A DNA stretch of 60,102 nucleotides from Archaeoglobaceae archaeon. Lineage in GTDB: Archaea > Halobacteriota > Archaeoglobi > Archaeoglobales > Archaeoglobaceae. Shown here one piece after another: positions 40,537 through 49,948 of the stretch. The stretch is taken from NCBI GenBank assembly GCA_027036775.1, contig JALWDS010000002.1, forward strand, positions 1 to 60,102, given 5' to 3'. The notes under the pieces are model-generated. The model saw only the letters and a program-made list of their open reading frames with translations. It was not told where the DNA came from and searched no databases. Position 1 is the first letter of the stretch; every line of letters starts with the position of its first letter. Made by a program: the position numbers and the translations under genes.

Positions 40537-41224
40537 ACAACCTCCTCCTGAACTCGAACATGATTATCGCTCCGGCAACCGACAGGTTTAGGCTGTTTAC
40601 ATTTCCGTATCCCTCTATCCTTGCAATGAAGTCGCACTGCTTTTTGACAGGCTTGGAAATACCCTTGTCTTCTCCCCCCACAACTATTGCCAAAGGCGGT
40701 GATAGATCGACGTTCTTAAGGGGTTCTCCATCCAAATCCGCACCGACAACATTTATTCCAAACTTCTTCAACTTCTTGAGGGTGTTTGCCAAGTTTTCGA
40801 CCCTCGCAATGTCCACGTGAAAGATTGCACCAGCTGAAACTTTCGCTACCGTCTCGTTTATCTGAACGCACCTTCTCTTCGGTATAACAACACCGGCACA
40901 ACCGAAAAATTCGGCCGATCTTATTATCGCCCCCATGTTCTGCGGGTCTTCAATCGAATCCAAGAAGAGTATGAAAGACCCTTCTCTAACGCACTTCTCA
41001 ACTATCTTTTCAACGTCCTTGTAATCTATGGGTGAGATTTCTGCCATAACCCCCCTCGAATCCTTAGGGAGTTCCGGTGTGTATATTACTGGAACTTTCC
41101 TTTTCTTAGCTAAAGAAACTATCTCTGCTATACGAGGATTTTTGTAATCCTTTAAAACGAATATCTTGTTTACCCTTCCAGCTTTCAAAGCTTCCTTGAC
41201 GCTGTTTATACCCTTGACCTTCAT
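40526..41224 (-). CDS. SpoU-family rRNA/tRNA 2'-O-methyltransferase (TrmH/RlmB-like)
   Basis: A 232 aa SPOUT methyltransferase. The N-terminal substrate-binding region (GINSVKEALKAGRVNKIFVL) is followed by the trefoil-knot motifs DSIEDPQNMGAIIRSAEFF, VVGGEDKGIS and NVNSLNLSVAGAI. This matches RlmB-type 23S rRNA Gm methylases, though the archaeal target is unknown. First gene of a three-gene run with EamA and the AIR synthase relative. Confidence 0.87.
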   Translation of the reverse strand: MKVKGINSVKEALKAGRVNKIFVLKDYKNPRIAEIVSLAKKRKVPVIYTPELPKDSRGVMAEISPIDYKDVEKIVEKCVREGSFILFLDSIEDPQNMGAIIRSAEFFGCAGVVIPKRRCVQINETVAKVSAGAIFHVDIARVENLANTLKKLKKFGINVVGADLDGEPLKNVDLSPPLAIVVGGEDKGISKPVKKQCDFIARIEGYGNVNSLNLSVAGAIIMFEFRRRLYEG

Positions 41225-41289
41225 CTCATTAAGAGAGTTGTTTCGGTATTAATCGTTAGCCTTTTTACCATTAAAATCCAAATTTAAAC

Positions 41290-41502
41290 ATGCACAGAAT
41301 CAGAATACTCGAATTTTTGAGTAAAAGGGAGAAGGCAAGCGTTAGAGAGATATCGAAGAACCTCCACATTCCGATGAGCGTGGTGAAGTCGGAGGTAGAG
41401 AACCTTACCAAGGATGGTCTCGTAAGTGTTGAGGACGACAACGTTAAAATAAGTGAGAGGGGAGTTAAGAAATTGCAAGATGCTAAGAGAATACGAGGAT
41501 GA
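41290..41502 (+). CDS. Small winged-helix DNA-binding protein
   Basis: A 70 aa protein that is almost entirely one winged helix: RILEFLSKREKASVREISKN, then IPMSVVKSEVENLTKDGLVS with a wing VEDDNVKISERG. The C-terminus overlaps the start of the radical SAM gene by 23 nt, so it is translated together with it and may regulate it. Confidence 0.72.
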   Translation: MHRIRILEFLSKREKASVREISKNLHIPMSVVKSEVENLTKDGLVSVEDDNVKISERGVKKLQDAKRIRG

Positions 41503-42628
41503 GAACGACAAGGTATTCTTAATAAGAAACCTCATAGAGGTTAGGATTCCGAAGGAAGTTTACAGAAGGCTTGAAAGGAGGTATTCAAAGGAATACATAA
41601 TATCCTTTGCCGACGAAAAGATCGTTCTGAACCACGTCACAAAGAGACCGCTCTACTACGTAACAAAGGAGAGCGGAATACCCCTCATGGGCTACAACGC
41701 CTTCGGCTTGATAGATAGGGGAACGAACCTAATTCAAGTCAGACCAATAACGGGTTGCAACTTGAACTGCATCTTTTGCAGTGTAGATGAAGGCAAGTTC
41801 AGCAAAACTCGTTTGGTTGATTACATAGTCGATGTGGATTACCTTTTGGAGGAGTTTAAGGCTGTTGCGAAGTTCAAGGGGAGAGGTGTTGAGGCACACA
41901 TAGATGGGCAAGGAGAACCAACTCTCTATCCCTATCTGACAGAACTCGTTAAGGGATTGAGAGAGATTAAGGAGGTTGAGATAATTTCGATGCAAACGAA
42001 CGGAGTGCTTTTGAACGAGAATGTAATAGACGAACTCGAAGGATACATGGACAGGATAAACCTATCGGTAAGTGCCTTGGATCGAGATACCGCGAACAAA
42101 CTTTACGGAGTTAGGTATCCGTTAAAGAAAGTTTTAGAGATAGCGGAGTTAATAGCTAACAGCAAGATAGATTTGCACATCGCACCGGTCTGGGTTCCCG
42201 GTTACAACGATGAGGAAATCCCTAAGATAATAGAGTGGGCTTTAGAGATAGGAGCCGGTAAGAGGTTTCCACCTCTGGGCATTCAGAAATACATACCTCA
42301 CAAGCACGGCAGAAAGCCCAAGGTGAAAGTCATGTCATTCAAGGAGTTTTACGATAGGCTTAGGGATTTGGAGAGGGAGTATGGGGTAAAGCTCGTTTTG
42401 AGTCCCGAGGATTTCGGAATTGAGAAGAGAAAGAGATTTCCCCAACCCATAAGGAGGGGAGAAATCTGCAACGCTAAAATAGTTCTACCGGGTAGGATGA
42501 AAGGAGAAAAGCTCTGTGTATGCAAGGGAAGGTTGATTTCCGTATTCACCGAGAAAAACGTTGGAGAATTCGTTAGGGTTAAGATAGTGAGGGACAAGGA
42601 CGGGATATTTTCTGGAGTTGAAGTTTGA
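41480..42628 (+). CDS. Radical SAM protein with C-terminal TRAM domain
   Basis: A 382 aa protein. The cluster-binding Cys triad is CNLNCIFC near residue 96, followed by SVDEG; HIDGQGEPTLYPYL and MQTNGVLLN are SAM-binding segments. The last 60 residues (ICNAKIVLPGRMKGEKLCVCKGR onwards) look like a TRAM RNA-binding domain. ATG 41480 is used. An RNA-modifying role is plausible; the substrate is unknown. Confidence 0.83.
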   Translation: MLREYEDENDKVFLIRNLIEVRIPKEVYRRLERRYSKEYIISFADEKIVLNHVTKRPLYYVTKESGIPLMGYNAFGLIDRGTNLIQVRPITGCNLNCIFCSVDEGKFSKTRLVDYIVDVDYLLEEFKAVAKFKGRGVEAHIDGQGEPTLYPYLTELVKGLREIKEVEIISMQTNGVLLNENVIDELEGYMDRINLSVSALDRDTANKLYGVRYPLKKVLEIAELIANSKIDLHIAPVWVPGYNDEEIPKIIEWALEIGAGKRFPPLGIQKYIPHKHGRKPKVKVMSFKEFYDRLRDLEREYGVKLVLSPEDFGIEKRKRFPQPIRRGEICNAKIVLPGRMKGEKLCVCKGRLISVFTEKNVGEFVRVKIVRDKDGIFSGVEV

Positions 42629-42772
42629 TAAGGAATTAATAGTCAAGCCTACTCGACTTTGCAGATAGCTTTATCACTGAGCGAGAAATTTAAAAAGTTT
42701 GAATTTCGATTAAGCCCCTCAATAGCAAGATTAGAAATTATACTTAAGAGCTTTACATCCTAAGTCGGCACA

Positions 42773-43510
42773 ATGAGAGTTACAGTATGCGAGCTATCTG
42801 ACAAGAAGTTTTGGAAGGAGTGGGATGAATTGTCTCAACACGTTAAAGATGAGAGAAGTGATTTGGTGGTTTTACCCGAGATGCCCGCTTATCCGTGGTT
42901 TGCCTCACTTCCACAGTTCAACGAAAAGGTTTGGAGAAATGCAATAAAAGCTCACGACGAATTTATTTCCAATCTCAACGACTTTCCAGCTGTGATAATA
43001 TCGACGAGACCGATTGAGAAGTGTAAAAAGAGATTAAACCAAGCGTTCTTCTGGGATAGAGGCATTTATCATCCGATTCGATGCAAGTTCTATCTCCCAG
43101 AAGAGGAAGGCTTTTACGAGGTTACGTGGTTTCACAGAGGGACTAAGGACTTTCGCACAGTTAAAATCCGCAACGCTGTGGTTGGCGTTCTAATCTGTAG
43201 CGAACTTATGTTTAACGAGTGGGCACGGTTTTACGGTAGGCAAGGAGCACACATCATCGCGGTCCCACGTGCCACCTTTACGATAGATCGTTGGCTTGTA
43301 GCTTCGAGAATGGCTTCCATAGTTTCAGGCTCTTTTGTCCTCTCATCTAATCGAGTGGGTGGAAATTTCAGTGGTCGTGGGTGGATAATCTCTCCAGAAG
43401 GAGAGGTTATAGCTGAAACTTCAAGAGATGAACCGTTCGTTACCTTAACCATAGATTTGAAGGAGGCGGAGTTGGCAAAGAAAACTTACCCTCGATACAT
43501 CCCAGAGTGA
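42773..43510 (+). CDS. Carbon-nitrogen hydrolase (nitrilase superfamily) with unusual codon use
   Basis: A 245 aa amidase/nitrilase-fold enzyme with the catalytic triad Glu36 (LPEMP), Lys105 (CKFYLPEE) and Cys142 (LICSELMF). Substrate unknown. The gene uses CGA, CGC, CGT and CGG arginine codons repeatedly, while neighbours use AGA/AGG almost only, which suggests recent transfer. It lies alone between the radical SAM gene (144 bp away) and gyrA. Confidence 0.82.
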   Translation: MRVTVCELSDKKFWKEWDELSQHVKDERSDLVVLPEMPAYPWFASLPQFNEKVWRNAIKAHDEFISNLNDFPAVIISTRPIEKCKKRLNQAFFWDRGIYHPIRCKFYLPEEEGFYEVTWFHRGTKDFRTVKIRNAVVGVLICSELMFNEWARFYGRQGAHIIAVPRATFTIDRWLVASRMASIVSGSFVLSSNRVGGNFSGRGWIISPEGEVIAETSRDEPFVTLTIDLKEAELAKKTYPRYIPE

Positions 43511-43543
43511 ATTTTCTAAAACGTAAAAATAAGTAAGGTCTAA

Positions 43544-46500
43544 ATGCCAAGCTACAAAGATTTGGCGATGGCCGAAGTTCTGATTAGAGACATTGCCGAG
43601 GAGCTTAAGGATGCCTATTTAGACTACGCGATGAGCGTTATAGTTGGTAGAGCTATACCAGACGTCAGAGATGGACTTAAGCCAGTTCAAAGGAGAATTC
43701 TCTACTCCATGTATGAAATGAATCTAACGCACGATAAACCCCACGTTAAGTGTGCGAGAGTGGTAGGTCACGTTTTGGGTCACTATCACCCTCACGGAGA
43801 TGCTCCGGTTTACGAAGCTCTCGTTAGAATGGCTCAGGATTTCAGCATGCGTTATCCCCTAATCGATGGACAAGGCAATTTTGGGAGCATAGATGGAGAT
43901 GAGCCAGCTGCAATGAGATACTGCGTGACATTTGATACCCTAATCTTGACGGACATGGGGATCGTAAAGATCGGAGAGATAGTTGATGCTAAACCGAACT
44001 CCGACAATCCCGTAAAACTGAAGGTTTTGTCTGCAAACGGAAGGATAAACGAATCGGATAGACTCTTCCATTCTGGAAAACGTAAGGTAATCAAAGTCGT
44101 TACGAAGTTCGGTTACGAGATTGAAGGAAGTTTGAACCATCCTATCGTTGTTCTCGAGAGAGACAACGACGGCAGGCCGAAACTTAAGTGGAAGATGCTC
44201 TCTCAAATTAAGAAAGGCGACTACGTAGCCATAAACAGAAACGTCCCGATGGATTGGAAAGATTACGAGTTCAGGTTGAATGGGAAGGCCTTTAAGATAA
44301 ACAGGGACTGGGCTATAATACTCGGTGCATTCGTCAGCGAAGGCTACGTCGAATTGAATAGGGAAAAAGGTAGATACAGAGCTTTGTTCGTAAACTCGGA
44401 TAAGTCTTTCGTGGATACGGTCGTAAGATGCGTAAGAAACGTCGGATTCGACGTTAGCATATACGTTAGAAAGCTTAAAAGCGGTAAAGATTTGTATGAG
44501 GTTTACGTTTTGAACAAGGAATTCTGCGAAATACTCGAAAAGCTGGGAGTTTGCAGGAGATCGGGTGAAGTGGAAATTCCCCAAGCGATTTTAAGAAGCA
44601 GTAAAGAATCTCAGAAATGGTTTTTGAAGGCTTTGTTTGAGGGAGACGGGAGTGTAAACGTTAGGAAGGATGGAATGAGTATATACTATCATTCGAGCAG
44701 TCTCAAGCTCTTGAAACAGATACAGATTCTCCTACTGAACTTCGGCATAGTTTCATCTCTAAAGAGGGATGGAAGTAAGTATAGACTAATCATATACACT
44801 CAAGATGCCAAGAAGTTCGCTGAGGAGATCGGTTTCCTCTGCACGAAGAACGAGAAACTCAAAAAGGCACTATCGAAGTTCAAGTTCAACGCCTTAAACT
44901 ACGACAAAATACCCTACCTTTCCGAATACTTGAGATGCAAATACAACTGCAAGTGGATTAAGAAGAACAACGTAAGCAACTACAGCAGGTTGAGAAGGAA
45001 CCTTGAAAAGTTGTCTGAAATTTTAGATGAGAATGACATGAAACTTGTAGATTTCTTCCTAAGAACGAACTACTTCTTCGATAAGGTTGTCGATGTTAAA
45101 GAGTGTGGAGTTAAGGACGTTTACTCGATTAGGGTTCTATCCAATTGCCACTCCTTCATTGGAAACGGATTCGTAAATCACAATACGGAATGCAGATTAA
45201 CGGAATTGGCTGAAAAGATGCTCGAAGACATCGATAAGAATACCGTTGATTTTCAACCGAACTTCGATGCATCGAGGCTTGAACCTGTCGTTTTGCCAGC
45301 GAAGGTTCCGAATCTGTTGATAAACGGTTGCACTGGGATAGCTGTAGGAATGATGACAAACATACCCCCACACAACCTGAGGGAGATCTGCGACGGGATT
45401 ATAGCGTATATAAAAAATCCGGATATAAGCGTTGAGGAACTGATGGAACACGTAAAGGGGCCAGACTTTCCAACTGGCGGTGTGATAGTTGGAAGGGAGG
45501 GAATTTTGTCCGTTTACAAAACTGGTAAGGGTAGAATCGTTTTGAGGGGGAAGGTTGAGATTGAAGGGGACAGAATAATAATAAGGGAAATACCCTACAT
45601 GGTAAACAAGGCAAAACTCGTCGAGAAGATTGCGGATTTGATAAGAAAGGACAAGCTTTTGGCTAAAACCGTTAGGGACGAATCGGATAGGGAGGGAATT
45701 AGAATCGTTATAGAGTTGAAGGAGGACCCCTACATCGCTTTGAAGAAGTTGTTCGATCACACACCCTTGAAGGTAACCTTCAACGTTATCTGCTTGGCTT
45801 TGGTTGAAAACGAACCCAAACTGCTGAACCTAAAGGAGATGATCGCCCACTATGTGGATCACAGAAGGGAGGTTGTAAAGAGAAAGGCAAGTTATGAACT
45901 CGAAAAAGCTAAAGAAAGATTTCACGTCGTTGAGGGTTTGGTTAAGGCGATAGAAAGGTTGGATGACATAGTTAACATAATAAAATCCGCCAAGGACACT
46001 CAAAGAGCTAAGGAGGAACTTAAAACCGTTTTGGGAATAACGGATAAACAGGCTGAGGCCATTCTGAATTTAAGATTGCAAATGTTAACGAAGCTTGAGT
46101 ATGAGAAGTTAATGAACGAGTTGGAAGATTTGAAGGTGAAGATATCCGATTTGGAGGAGATTTTGAGGAATCCCAAGAAGGTTAACGATATAATAATAGA
46201 AGAACTCGAAGATTTGAAAAACAGATTTGGAGACGATAGAAGAACCGAGATAATTGATGAGGAGGTCGTTTTTGAGAGGGTTGAGGAGTTTGGCGTTGTG
46301 ATATCCAACGGAAGTATAAAGAGGTTTGAGATAGGGAAGGCCTTGAGGGTTAAACCGAAGATAGCAATTAGGGTTAGAAGTGATTCGAAGATTCTGCTGT
46401 TTTCGAGCGATAAGGCATTTTGCATAGATGCGAAAGATGTTCCATTGGATTTAACTCCGTTAAGCAAGTTCATTTCAAGCGAAGATGTAAGAACTGCAGT

Positions 46501-47047
46501 CCCTTACGTTGGGGAGTGGGTAGTTTTGCTTTCAAGGGATGGATACATCAAGAAGGTCAAGCTTGAAGAGTTTGCAAACGCTAAAAGGGCTGGGATAATA
46601 GCTGGGGAAAACGTAGCATTTGCAAGGATATACGAAGAAGGAGACGTCATAGTTGCAACGAAAAAAGGTTACGTTGTGAGGTTTAGCTCTAAGGAGATTC
46701 CAGAATACGGCAGGAATGCCAAAGGGGTTAAAGCCGTAAGTTTGAGGGAGGGAGACGAGATAACTTGGATTTCGATTGGAAAGGGTGATTTCGTCTTGAT
46801 ATTGACAAAGGATGGTTACGCTAAGAAGGTTCCGATAGACGAGTTCAGAGTTACGAGTAGGGGGGCTATGGGCGTTATAGGGGTTAGAGGTGAGATAGCT
46901 GTGGCGGAGATAGTTAAAGGTGAGGAGTACTACGCCTACACAGATAACGGTAATGCGGTAAAGATAAACTTGAAGAAAATTCCTAAGGAGGACAGATACA
47001 AGAAGGGTAAGAAGGTTGCCGAAAACATCGCAACTATCGTAATCTGA
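43544..47047 (+). CDS. gyrA: DNA gyrase subunit A precursor containing an intein
   Basis: Breakage-reunion subunit of a bacterial-type gyrase, as found in Archaeoglobales. The precursor is 1167 aa; 746 aa remain after loss of a 421-residue intein (codons 127-547). The N-terminal winged-helix/tower region ([44 protein letters not shown]) ends at catalytic Tyr126. Then come the coiled coil and a six-bladed beta-pinwheel with repeats such as [20 protein letters not shown] and [10 protein letters not shown]. gyrB is not in the window. ATG 43544 is taken; ATG 43568 is possible. Confidence 0.95.
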   Translation: MPSYKDLAMAEVLIRDIAEELKDAYLDYAMSVIVGRAIPDVRDGLKPVQRRILYSMYEMNLTHDKPHVKCARVVGHVLGHYHPHGDAPVYEALVRMAQDFSMRYPLIDGQGNFGSIDGDEPAAMRYCVTFDTLILTDMGIVKIGEIVDAKPNSDNPVKLKVLSANGRINESDRLFHSGKRKVIKVVTKFGYEIEGSLNHPIVVLERDNDGRPKLKWKMLSQIKKGDYVAINRNVPMDWKDYEFRLNGKAFKINRDWAIILGAFVSEGYVELNREKGRYRALFVNSDKSFVDTVVRCVRNVGFDVSIYVRKLKSGKDLYEVYVLNKEFCEILEKLGVCRRSGEVEIPQAILRSSKESQKWFLKALFEGDGSVNVRKDGMSIYYHSSSLKLLKQIQILLLNFGIVSSLKRDGSKYRLIIYTQDAKKFAEEIGFLCTKNEKLKKALSKFKFNALNYDKIPYLSEYLRCKYNCKWIKKNNVSNYSRLRRNLEKLSEILDENDMKLVDFFLRTNYFFDKVVDVKECGVKDVYSIRVLSNCHSFIGNGFVNHNTECRLTELAEKMLEDIDKNTVDFQPNFDASRLEPVVLPAKVPNLLINGCTGIAVGMMTNIPPHNLREICDGIIAYIKNPDISVEELMEHVKGPDFPTGGVIVGREGILSVYKTGKGRIVLRGKVEIEGDRIIIREIPYMVNKAKLVEKIADLIRKDKLLAKTVRDESDREGIRIVIELKEDPYIALKKLFDHTPLKVTFNVICLALVENEPKLLNLKEMIAHYVDHRREVVKRKASYELEKAKERFHVVEGLVKAIERLDDIVNIIKSAKDTQRAKEELKTVLGITDKQAEAILNLRLQMLTKLEYEKLMNELEDLKVKISDLEEILRNPKKVNDIIIEELEDLKNRFGDDRRTEIIDEEVVFERVEEFGVVISNGSIKRFEIGKALRVKPKIAIRVRSDSKILLFSSDKAFCIDAKDVPLDLTPLSKFISSEDVRTAVPYVGEWVVLLSRDGYIKKVKLEEFANAKRAGIIAGENVAFARIYEEGDVIVATKKGYVVRFSSKEIPEYGRNAKGVKAVSLREGDEITWISIGKGDFVLILTKDGYAKKVPIDEFRVTSRGAMGVIGVRGEIAVAEIVKGEEYYAYTDNGNAVKINLKKIPKEDRYKKGKKVAENIATIVI
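43922..45184 (+). mobile_element. Intein with LAGLIDADG endonuclease in gyrase A
   Basis: A 421-residue in-frame insertion directly after the catalytic Tyr. It starts [13 protein letters not shown] (block A), has block B SLNHPI, two endonuclease helices ([11 protein letters not shown] and [11 protein letters not shown]), and ends FVNHN before +1 Thr. The His-Asn ending is the standard one. The insertion point equals the one known for mycobacterial GyrA inteins. The second endonuclease helix keeps an acidic residue in GDG; the first has Glu in SEG. Confidence 0.93.
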
Positions 47048-47606
47048 GTTGGAGCAGGTAGTAATATTTCCTTCCAAAATGCTTTTGTGTGAAAGTGCTT
47101 TCCAGCATCCTCTTTATCTCAAAACCCCTTTCAATGCATAGGTCAACGAAATCGCTCTCCACCGGCAACCAGACTGAGATAACACTTTTTCCCTTCTCCA
47201 AAGCGAAATCTATGGCTTTGTCCAACAAAGTTCCTCCCAAATCCTCAACGTTTAATCTCGGATGAGCGCAAAGGTGTTTTACGTAAACCTCGTTTCTCTT
47301 GGGCTTTTTGTCGAAGTAGCTTAAGAGTAGTCTAACCTTCAACCCCTTCGTAATTCCCATTATTAGGAAGGGTTTTAGTGGAAAATTCCTCTTGATCTCA
47401 GATGTTTTTAGCTCTACGAAACCTAAAATCCTCTCACCCTTCAAAACGAATATGCCTTCAAAGCTCTCAAACGATTTGTAACAGTTCTCCATTATCTCCC
47501 TTCCCAGATACTCGTCTCCGAAAATTCTCTTTAATTCCTCGTTGCATTCGAACATCAGTTTAACGAAATCCCTAACTTCGTGTTTCTCAAGCTCCTTCAG
47601 CAACAT
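47034..47606 (-). CDS. GNAT-family N-acetyltransferase-like protein
   Basis: A 190 aa protein with GNAT features: central strand [15 protein letters not shown], then [29 protein letters not shown], which fits motif A (acetyl-CoA site), though the usual Q/RxxGxG/A is degenerate (RLNVEDLGG). Its start overlaps the upstream aminotransferase by 20 nt; its end overlaps gyrA in the convergent direction by 14 bp. Substrate unknown. Confidence 0.72.
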   Translation of the reverse strand: MLLKELEKHEVRDFVKLMFECNEELKRIFGDEYLGREIMENCYKSFESFEGIFVLKGERILGFVELKTSEIKRNFPLKPFLIMGITKGLKVRLLLSYFDKKPKRNEVYVKHLCAHPRLNVEDLGGTLLDKAIDFALEKGKSVISVWLPVESDFVDLCIERGFEIKRMLESTFTQKHFGRKYYYLLQLRLR

Positions 47607-48705
47607 ACTCCTCTATCCTCTTCATAGCTTTCTCAAGGTTGTCCAAAGAGTTCGCAAACGAAATTCTAACGTAGTTTTCGTTTCCACTTCCGAAGGCCTT
47701 TCCCGGGGTTAAACACACACCCTTCTTGATCAGCAAATCCTCGCAGAACTTTTCGCAGTCGATTCCAACGTTCGGAAATATGTAGAATGCACCCTCTGGC
47801 TTAACTACCTCAAACAACCTCTTCAACCTCGAATAGACGAAGTCCCTTCTCCTTCTGAACTCCTTGACCATTCTACCCACTATCTCGTCGAAGATTCCCT
47901 CGTTTAAGATGTCAGCAACGGCCTTTTGTGCGAAAGATGGGGCACAAACCCCATTAACCTGATGAACCTTCAGCATCTCGTTCAGCAAATCTTTTTGGGC
48001 TATAACGAAACCAATTCTCCAACCGGTCATCGCCAGAGATTTCGAAAAGCCGTTCACGACAACCACGTTCTCTTCTCCAGCCAAACTCGTCGGTTTCTTG
48101 TCGTAGTAGATTTTGTCGTAGATTTCGTCGCTTATGACTATTGCATCGTAATCCTTGGCTATCTCCACAACACCTTTGAGGGTTTTTCCATCCAACACCA
48201 CACCAGTGGGATTGTTCGGGTAGTTTAGGAATACTGCGGAAACTTTTTTGCTCATCGACTCGTTTAGAACATCTAAGTCCATCTCGAAGTTTGGATGGGT
48301 TTTTATCTCCCTTACCTTAGCCCTACATATCTTCGCGTAGGTGAAGTAGCTCAAGAAGTTCGGAGTTGGTATTACTACCTCGCTGTTTTCCTCTATAAAA
48401 GCTAAGCTTGCATTCAAAAGTGCCTCACTCCCCCCAGTTGTAACCATAACGTTCTCTTGGGAAACCTTGTAAATATCAGCTATTGCAATCCTAAGCTCTT
48501 CGATTCCAAGATTCGAAGTGTAGTGTGTGTAGCCAGATTTCATGTATTTGCAGGCCCTTTCAACGACCTCGATTGGAGTGTCAAAATCGGGCTCTCCTAT
48601 CGAGAGGTTTACTATATCTCTCCCTTCCCTTTTAGCCCTCTCAACGATCTCGAACATCCTTCTTATGAGGGACGTGGATATCCCCTTTACCCTCTCAGCT
48701 GTCAT
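47587..48705 (-). CDS. Class I/II aminotransferase (AspC-like)
   Basis: PLP-dependent aminotransferase, 372 aa. Hallmarks are LSIGEPDFDTP, YTHYTSNLGIEELR, NYPNNPTG, DEIYDKIYYD and the PLP lysine in GFSKSLAMTGWRIG. Aspartate or aromatic amino acids are likely substrates; sequence alone does not decide. Coupled to the GNAT gene by a 20 nt overlap. Confidence 0.9.
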   Translation of the reverse strand: MTAERVKGISTSLIRRMFEIVERAKREGRDIVNLSIGEPDFDTPIEVVERACKYMKSGYTHYTSNLGIEELRIAIADIYKVSQENVMVTTGGSEALLNASLAFIEENSEVVIPTPNFLSYFTYAKICRAKVREIKTHPNFEMDLDVLNESMSKKVSAVFLNYPNNPTGVVLDGKTLKGVVEIAKDYDAIVISDEIYDKIYYDKKPTSLAGEENVVVVNGFSKSLAMTGWRIGFVIAQKDLLNEMLKVHQVNGVCAPSFAQKAVADILNEGIFDEIVGRMVKEFRRRRDFVYSRLKRLFEVVKPEGAFYIFPNVGIDCEKFCEDLLIKKGVCLTPGKAFGSGNENYVRISFANSLDNLEKAMKRIEEYVAEGA

Positions 48706-48763
48706 CGATCGAAGTTGTGAATAAAATTAAAGAGTTTTGCTTAAATTCTTTATGCGGTTAAAG

Positions 48764-49018
48764 ATGTCAGATAGGATGAAGAGACTTGGGATTGAAGATG
48801 GAACGTATTGGGGTAGAATCGACGAGGCGGAGTTTAGCATAGAGGTTTCAAAATCGAAAGATGGCAAGGATATTCCGATTATCGTTAAGGATGGTTACAT
48901 ACACATCCCAGACGACGTCGTTAGCAAGGTGCGTTTAAACTTTGATCAGGAAAGAGAGTTAGCCCCAGCTGACGATTACGAGAAGAGGTATAGCAAAGAT
49001 CGGTTTGTAATGAAGTGA
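48764..49018 (+). CDS. Small hypothetical protein beside the CRISPR trailer
   Basis: An 84 aa protein, MSDRMKRLGIEDGTYWGRID and on, with a beta-rich centre (PIIVKDGYIHIPDDVVSKVRL) that looks somewhat like an AbrB/SpoVT-type swapped hairpin. ATG 48764 fits a TATA-like GCTTAAATTC (48740-48749). It has weak similarity to the degenerate frame that follows at 49041-49266. Family not recognised. Confidence 0.5.
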   Translation: MSDRMKRLGIEDGTYWGRIDEAEFSIEVSKSKDGKDIPIIVKDGYIHIPDDVVSKVRLNFDQERELAPADDYEKRYSKDRFVMK

Positions 49019-49040
49019 GAAGCTGAAGCTAAGAGTTTGA

Positions 49041-49266
49041 AGAGGTGAGTTTGAGAGAGCGGGACTTAAGGAATGGGTCTATTCTGTTAAGGTCGTTGAA
49101 GACATCGACGAGCTTAGAATCGTGGATAAATCTGAGATTTCAATTAAATTCTACTTCGAAAACGGGAGGATTTTTGCCGACGTTCCCGATGATGTTTTTC
49201 AAAAGCACAGATTATTCAACGGAGAGGAGCTTGAGATAGCCCTGTCCGATAGCAGAACAGTAAACT
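49041..49266 (+). pseudogene. Degenerate small-protein remnant
   Basis: The frame is open from the stop at 49038 but has no ATG. It encodes ERAGLKEWVYSVKVVEDIDE, then ISIKFYFENGRIFADVPDDV and FNGEELEIAL, which looks like a genuine small beta-rich protein. The only in-frame start (GTG 49122) removes the first third. It resembles the upstream gene (IPDDVVSKVRL versus VPDDVFQKHRL). A lost start or frameshift near 49045 is likely. Confidence 0.4.
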
Positions 49267-49479
49267 TCATTCAAGACCAAGCTCTTTTTTCGCCTCTTCA
49301 AGAGTATAAACCTTCATCTTTCCGCTCTCGCAAGCTTCTGCTATTTCTTCGATTTCTTTAAGCTCCTCATCCGTCAGTTCTTCCTCCTCAAAAAGCTCCT
49401 CCTCTATCCTCCTAAGCCTATTGTCCATCTCCTCAAGCTTGTTTTCAATCCTCTTCAAAACTTCAAGAACTTCGCTCAT
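49267..49479 (-). CDS. Orphan antitoxin-like coiled-coil protein
   Basis: A 70 aa very acidic protein: MSEVLEVLKRIENKLEEMDN (coiled coil), then TDEELKEIEEIAEACESGKM and a TLEEAKKEL tail typical of archaeal antitoxins that pair with RelE/PIN toxins. No toxin follows downstream. ATG 49479 lies in a promoter element repeated at 49851-49884. Confidence 0.55.
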   Translation of the reverse strand: MSEVLEVLKRIENKLEEMDNRLRRIEEELFEEEELTDEELKEIEEIAEACESGKMKVYTLEEAKKELGLE

Positions 49480-49509
49480 TACTTTCAAATTTGTAAAGTT
49501 GGATAAAAA
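49479..49509 (-). repeat. Repeated promoter element, copy 1
   Basis: TTACTTTCAAATTTGTAAA followed by AGTTGGATAAAAA on the + strand. Read leftwards it supplies a TATA-like TTTTTATCC ahead of the antitoxin-like gene. Copy 2 lies at 49851-49884 and differs by a short A insertion. Confidence 0.7.
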
Positions 49510-49510
49510 G

Positions 49511-49702
49511 TTACCTAATTGAGAGGGAAAGCTTCTTTACGATCTCGGATTTCGGAAGGAGGACTTCAATTCCAAGAACATCCCCCTTTTCGTCTAAATC
49601 GACTATTATATCGTCCGAAAGGGGTTCCGAAACTTCAACCTTCCCCTCTTTGATCTTTATATAGATCGCATTCGCTTTAGGATCAAACTCCACCGAAACC
49701 AT
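49511..49702 (-). CDS. DUF2283 family protein
   Basis: A 63 aa protein, VEFDPKANAIYIKIKEGKVE, then EPLSDDIIVDLDEKGDVLGIE, the DUF2283 signature. DUF2283 genes commonly follow DUF4258 genes in archaea and cyanobacteria, and a toxin-antitoxin-like role is suspected. Here the ATG at 49702 overlaps the end of a shortened DUF4258-like gene by 20 nt. Confidence 0.82.
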   Translation of the reverse strand: MVSVEFDPKANAIYIKIKEGKVEVSEPLSDDIIVDLDEKGDVLGIEVLLPKSEIVKKLSLSIR

Positions 49703-49841
49703 ACCTCCTCAACCTCCTTTCATCAACCTTTAAGGCGGTAATAACCAAAACATTTTCTCCCTCTTCCTCGTAGATCACAACGACAAACGTTATTCCTCTT
49801 TCTTCCATTCTCTTCCTTGCATGAGGTGTTATTTCGATCAT
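49683..49841 (-). CDS. Internally shortened DUF4258-like protein
   Basis: A 52 aa frame: ITPHARKRMEERGIT at the start and VVIYEEEGENVLVITAL near the end match the two ends of DUF4258 (normally about 80-90 aa). Roughly 30 central residues appear to be missing, in frame, between RGIT and FVVVIYEEE. It may be inactive. It overlaps the DUF2283 start and is driven by the repeated promoter element at 49851-49884. Confidence 0.55.
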   Translation of the reverse strand: MIEITPHARKRMEERGITFVVVIYEEEGENVLVITALKVDERRLRRYGFGGV

Positions 49842-49850
49842 TTTTCAACC

Positions 49851-49884
49851 TTACTTTCAAATTTGTAAAAAAGTTGGATAAAAA
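49851..49884 (-). repeat. Repeated promoter element, copy 2
   Basis: Same sequence as 49479-49509 with a small A-run expansion, located just upstream (leftward direction) of the DUF4258-like gene. Two identical promoters 372 bp apart in front of two small antitoxin-type units indicate local duplication. Confidence 0.7.
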
Positions 49885-49948
49885 CATTGCTACACCTTTT
49901 CATCTCCGATCGCAAATCTTTCAATTCTGAAATAGGTTTCATCGCCAT

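Noticed and set aside
42629-42772. Possible small RNA in the gap before the nitrilase gene
   Set aside because: I see only AT-rich promoter-like sequence and no convincing hairpin or box C/D motifs.
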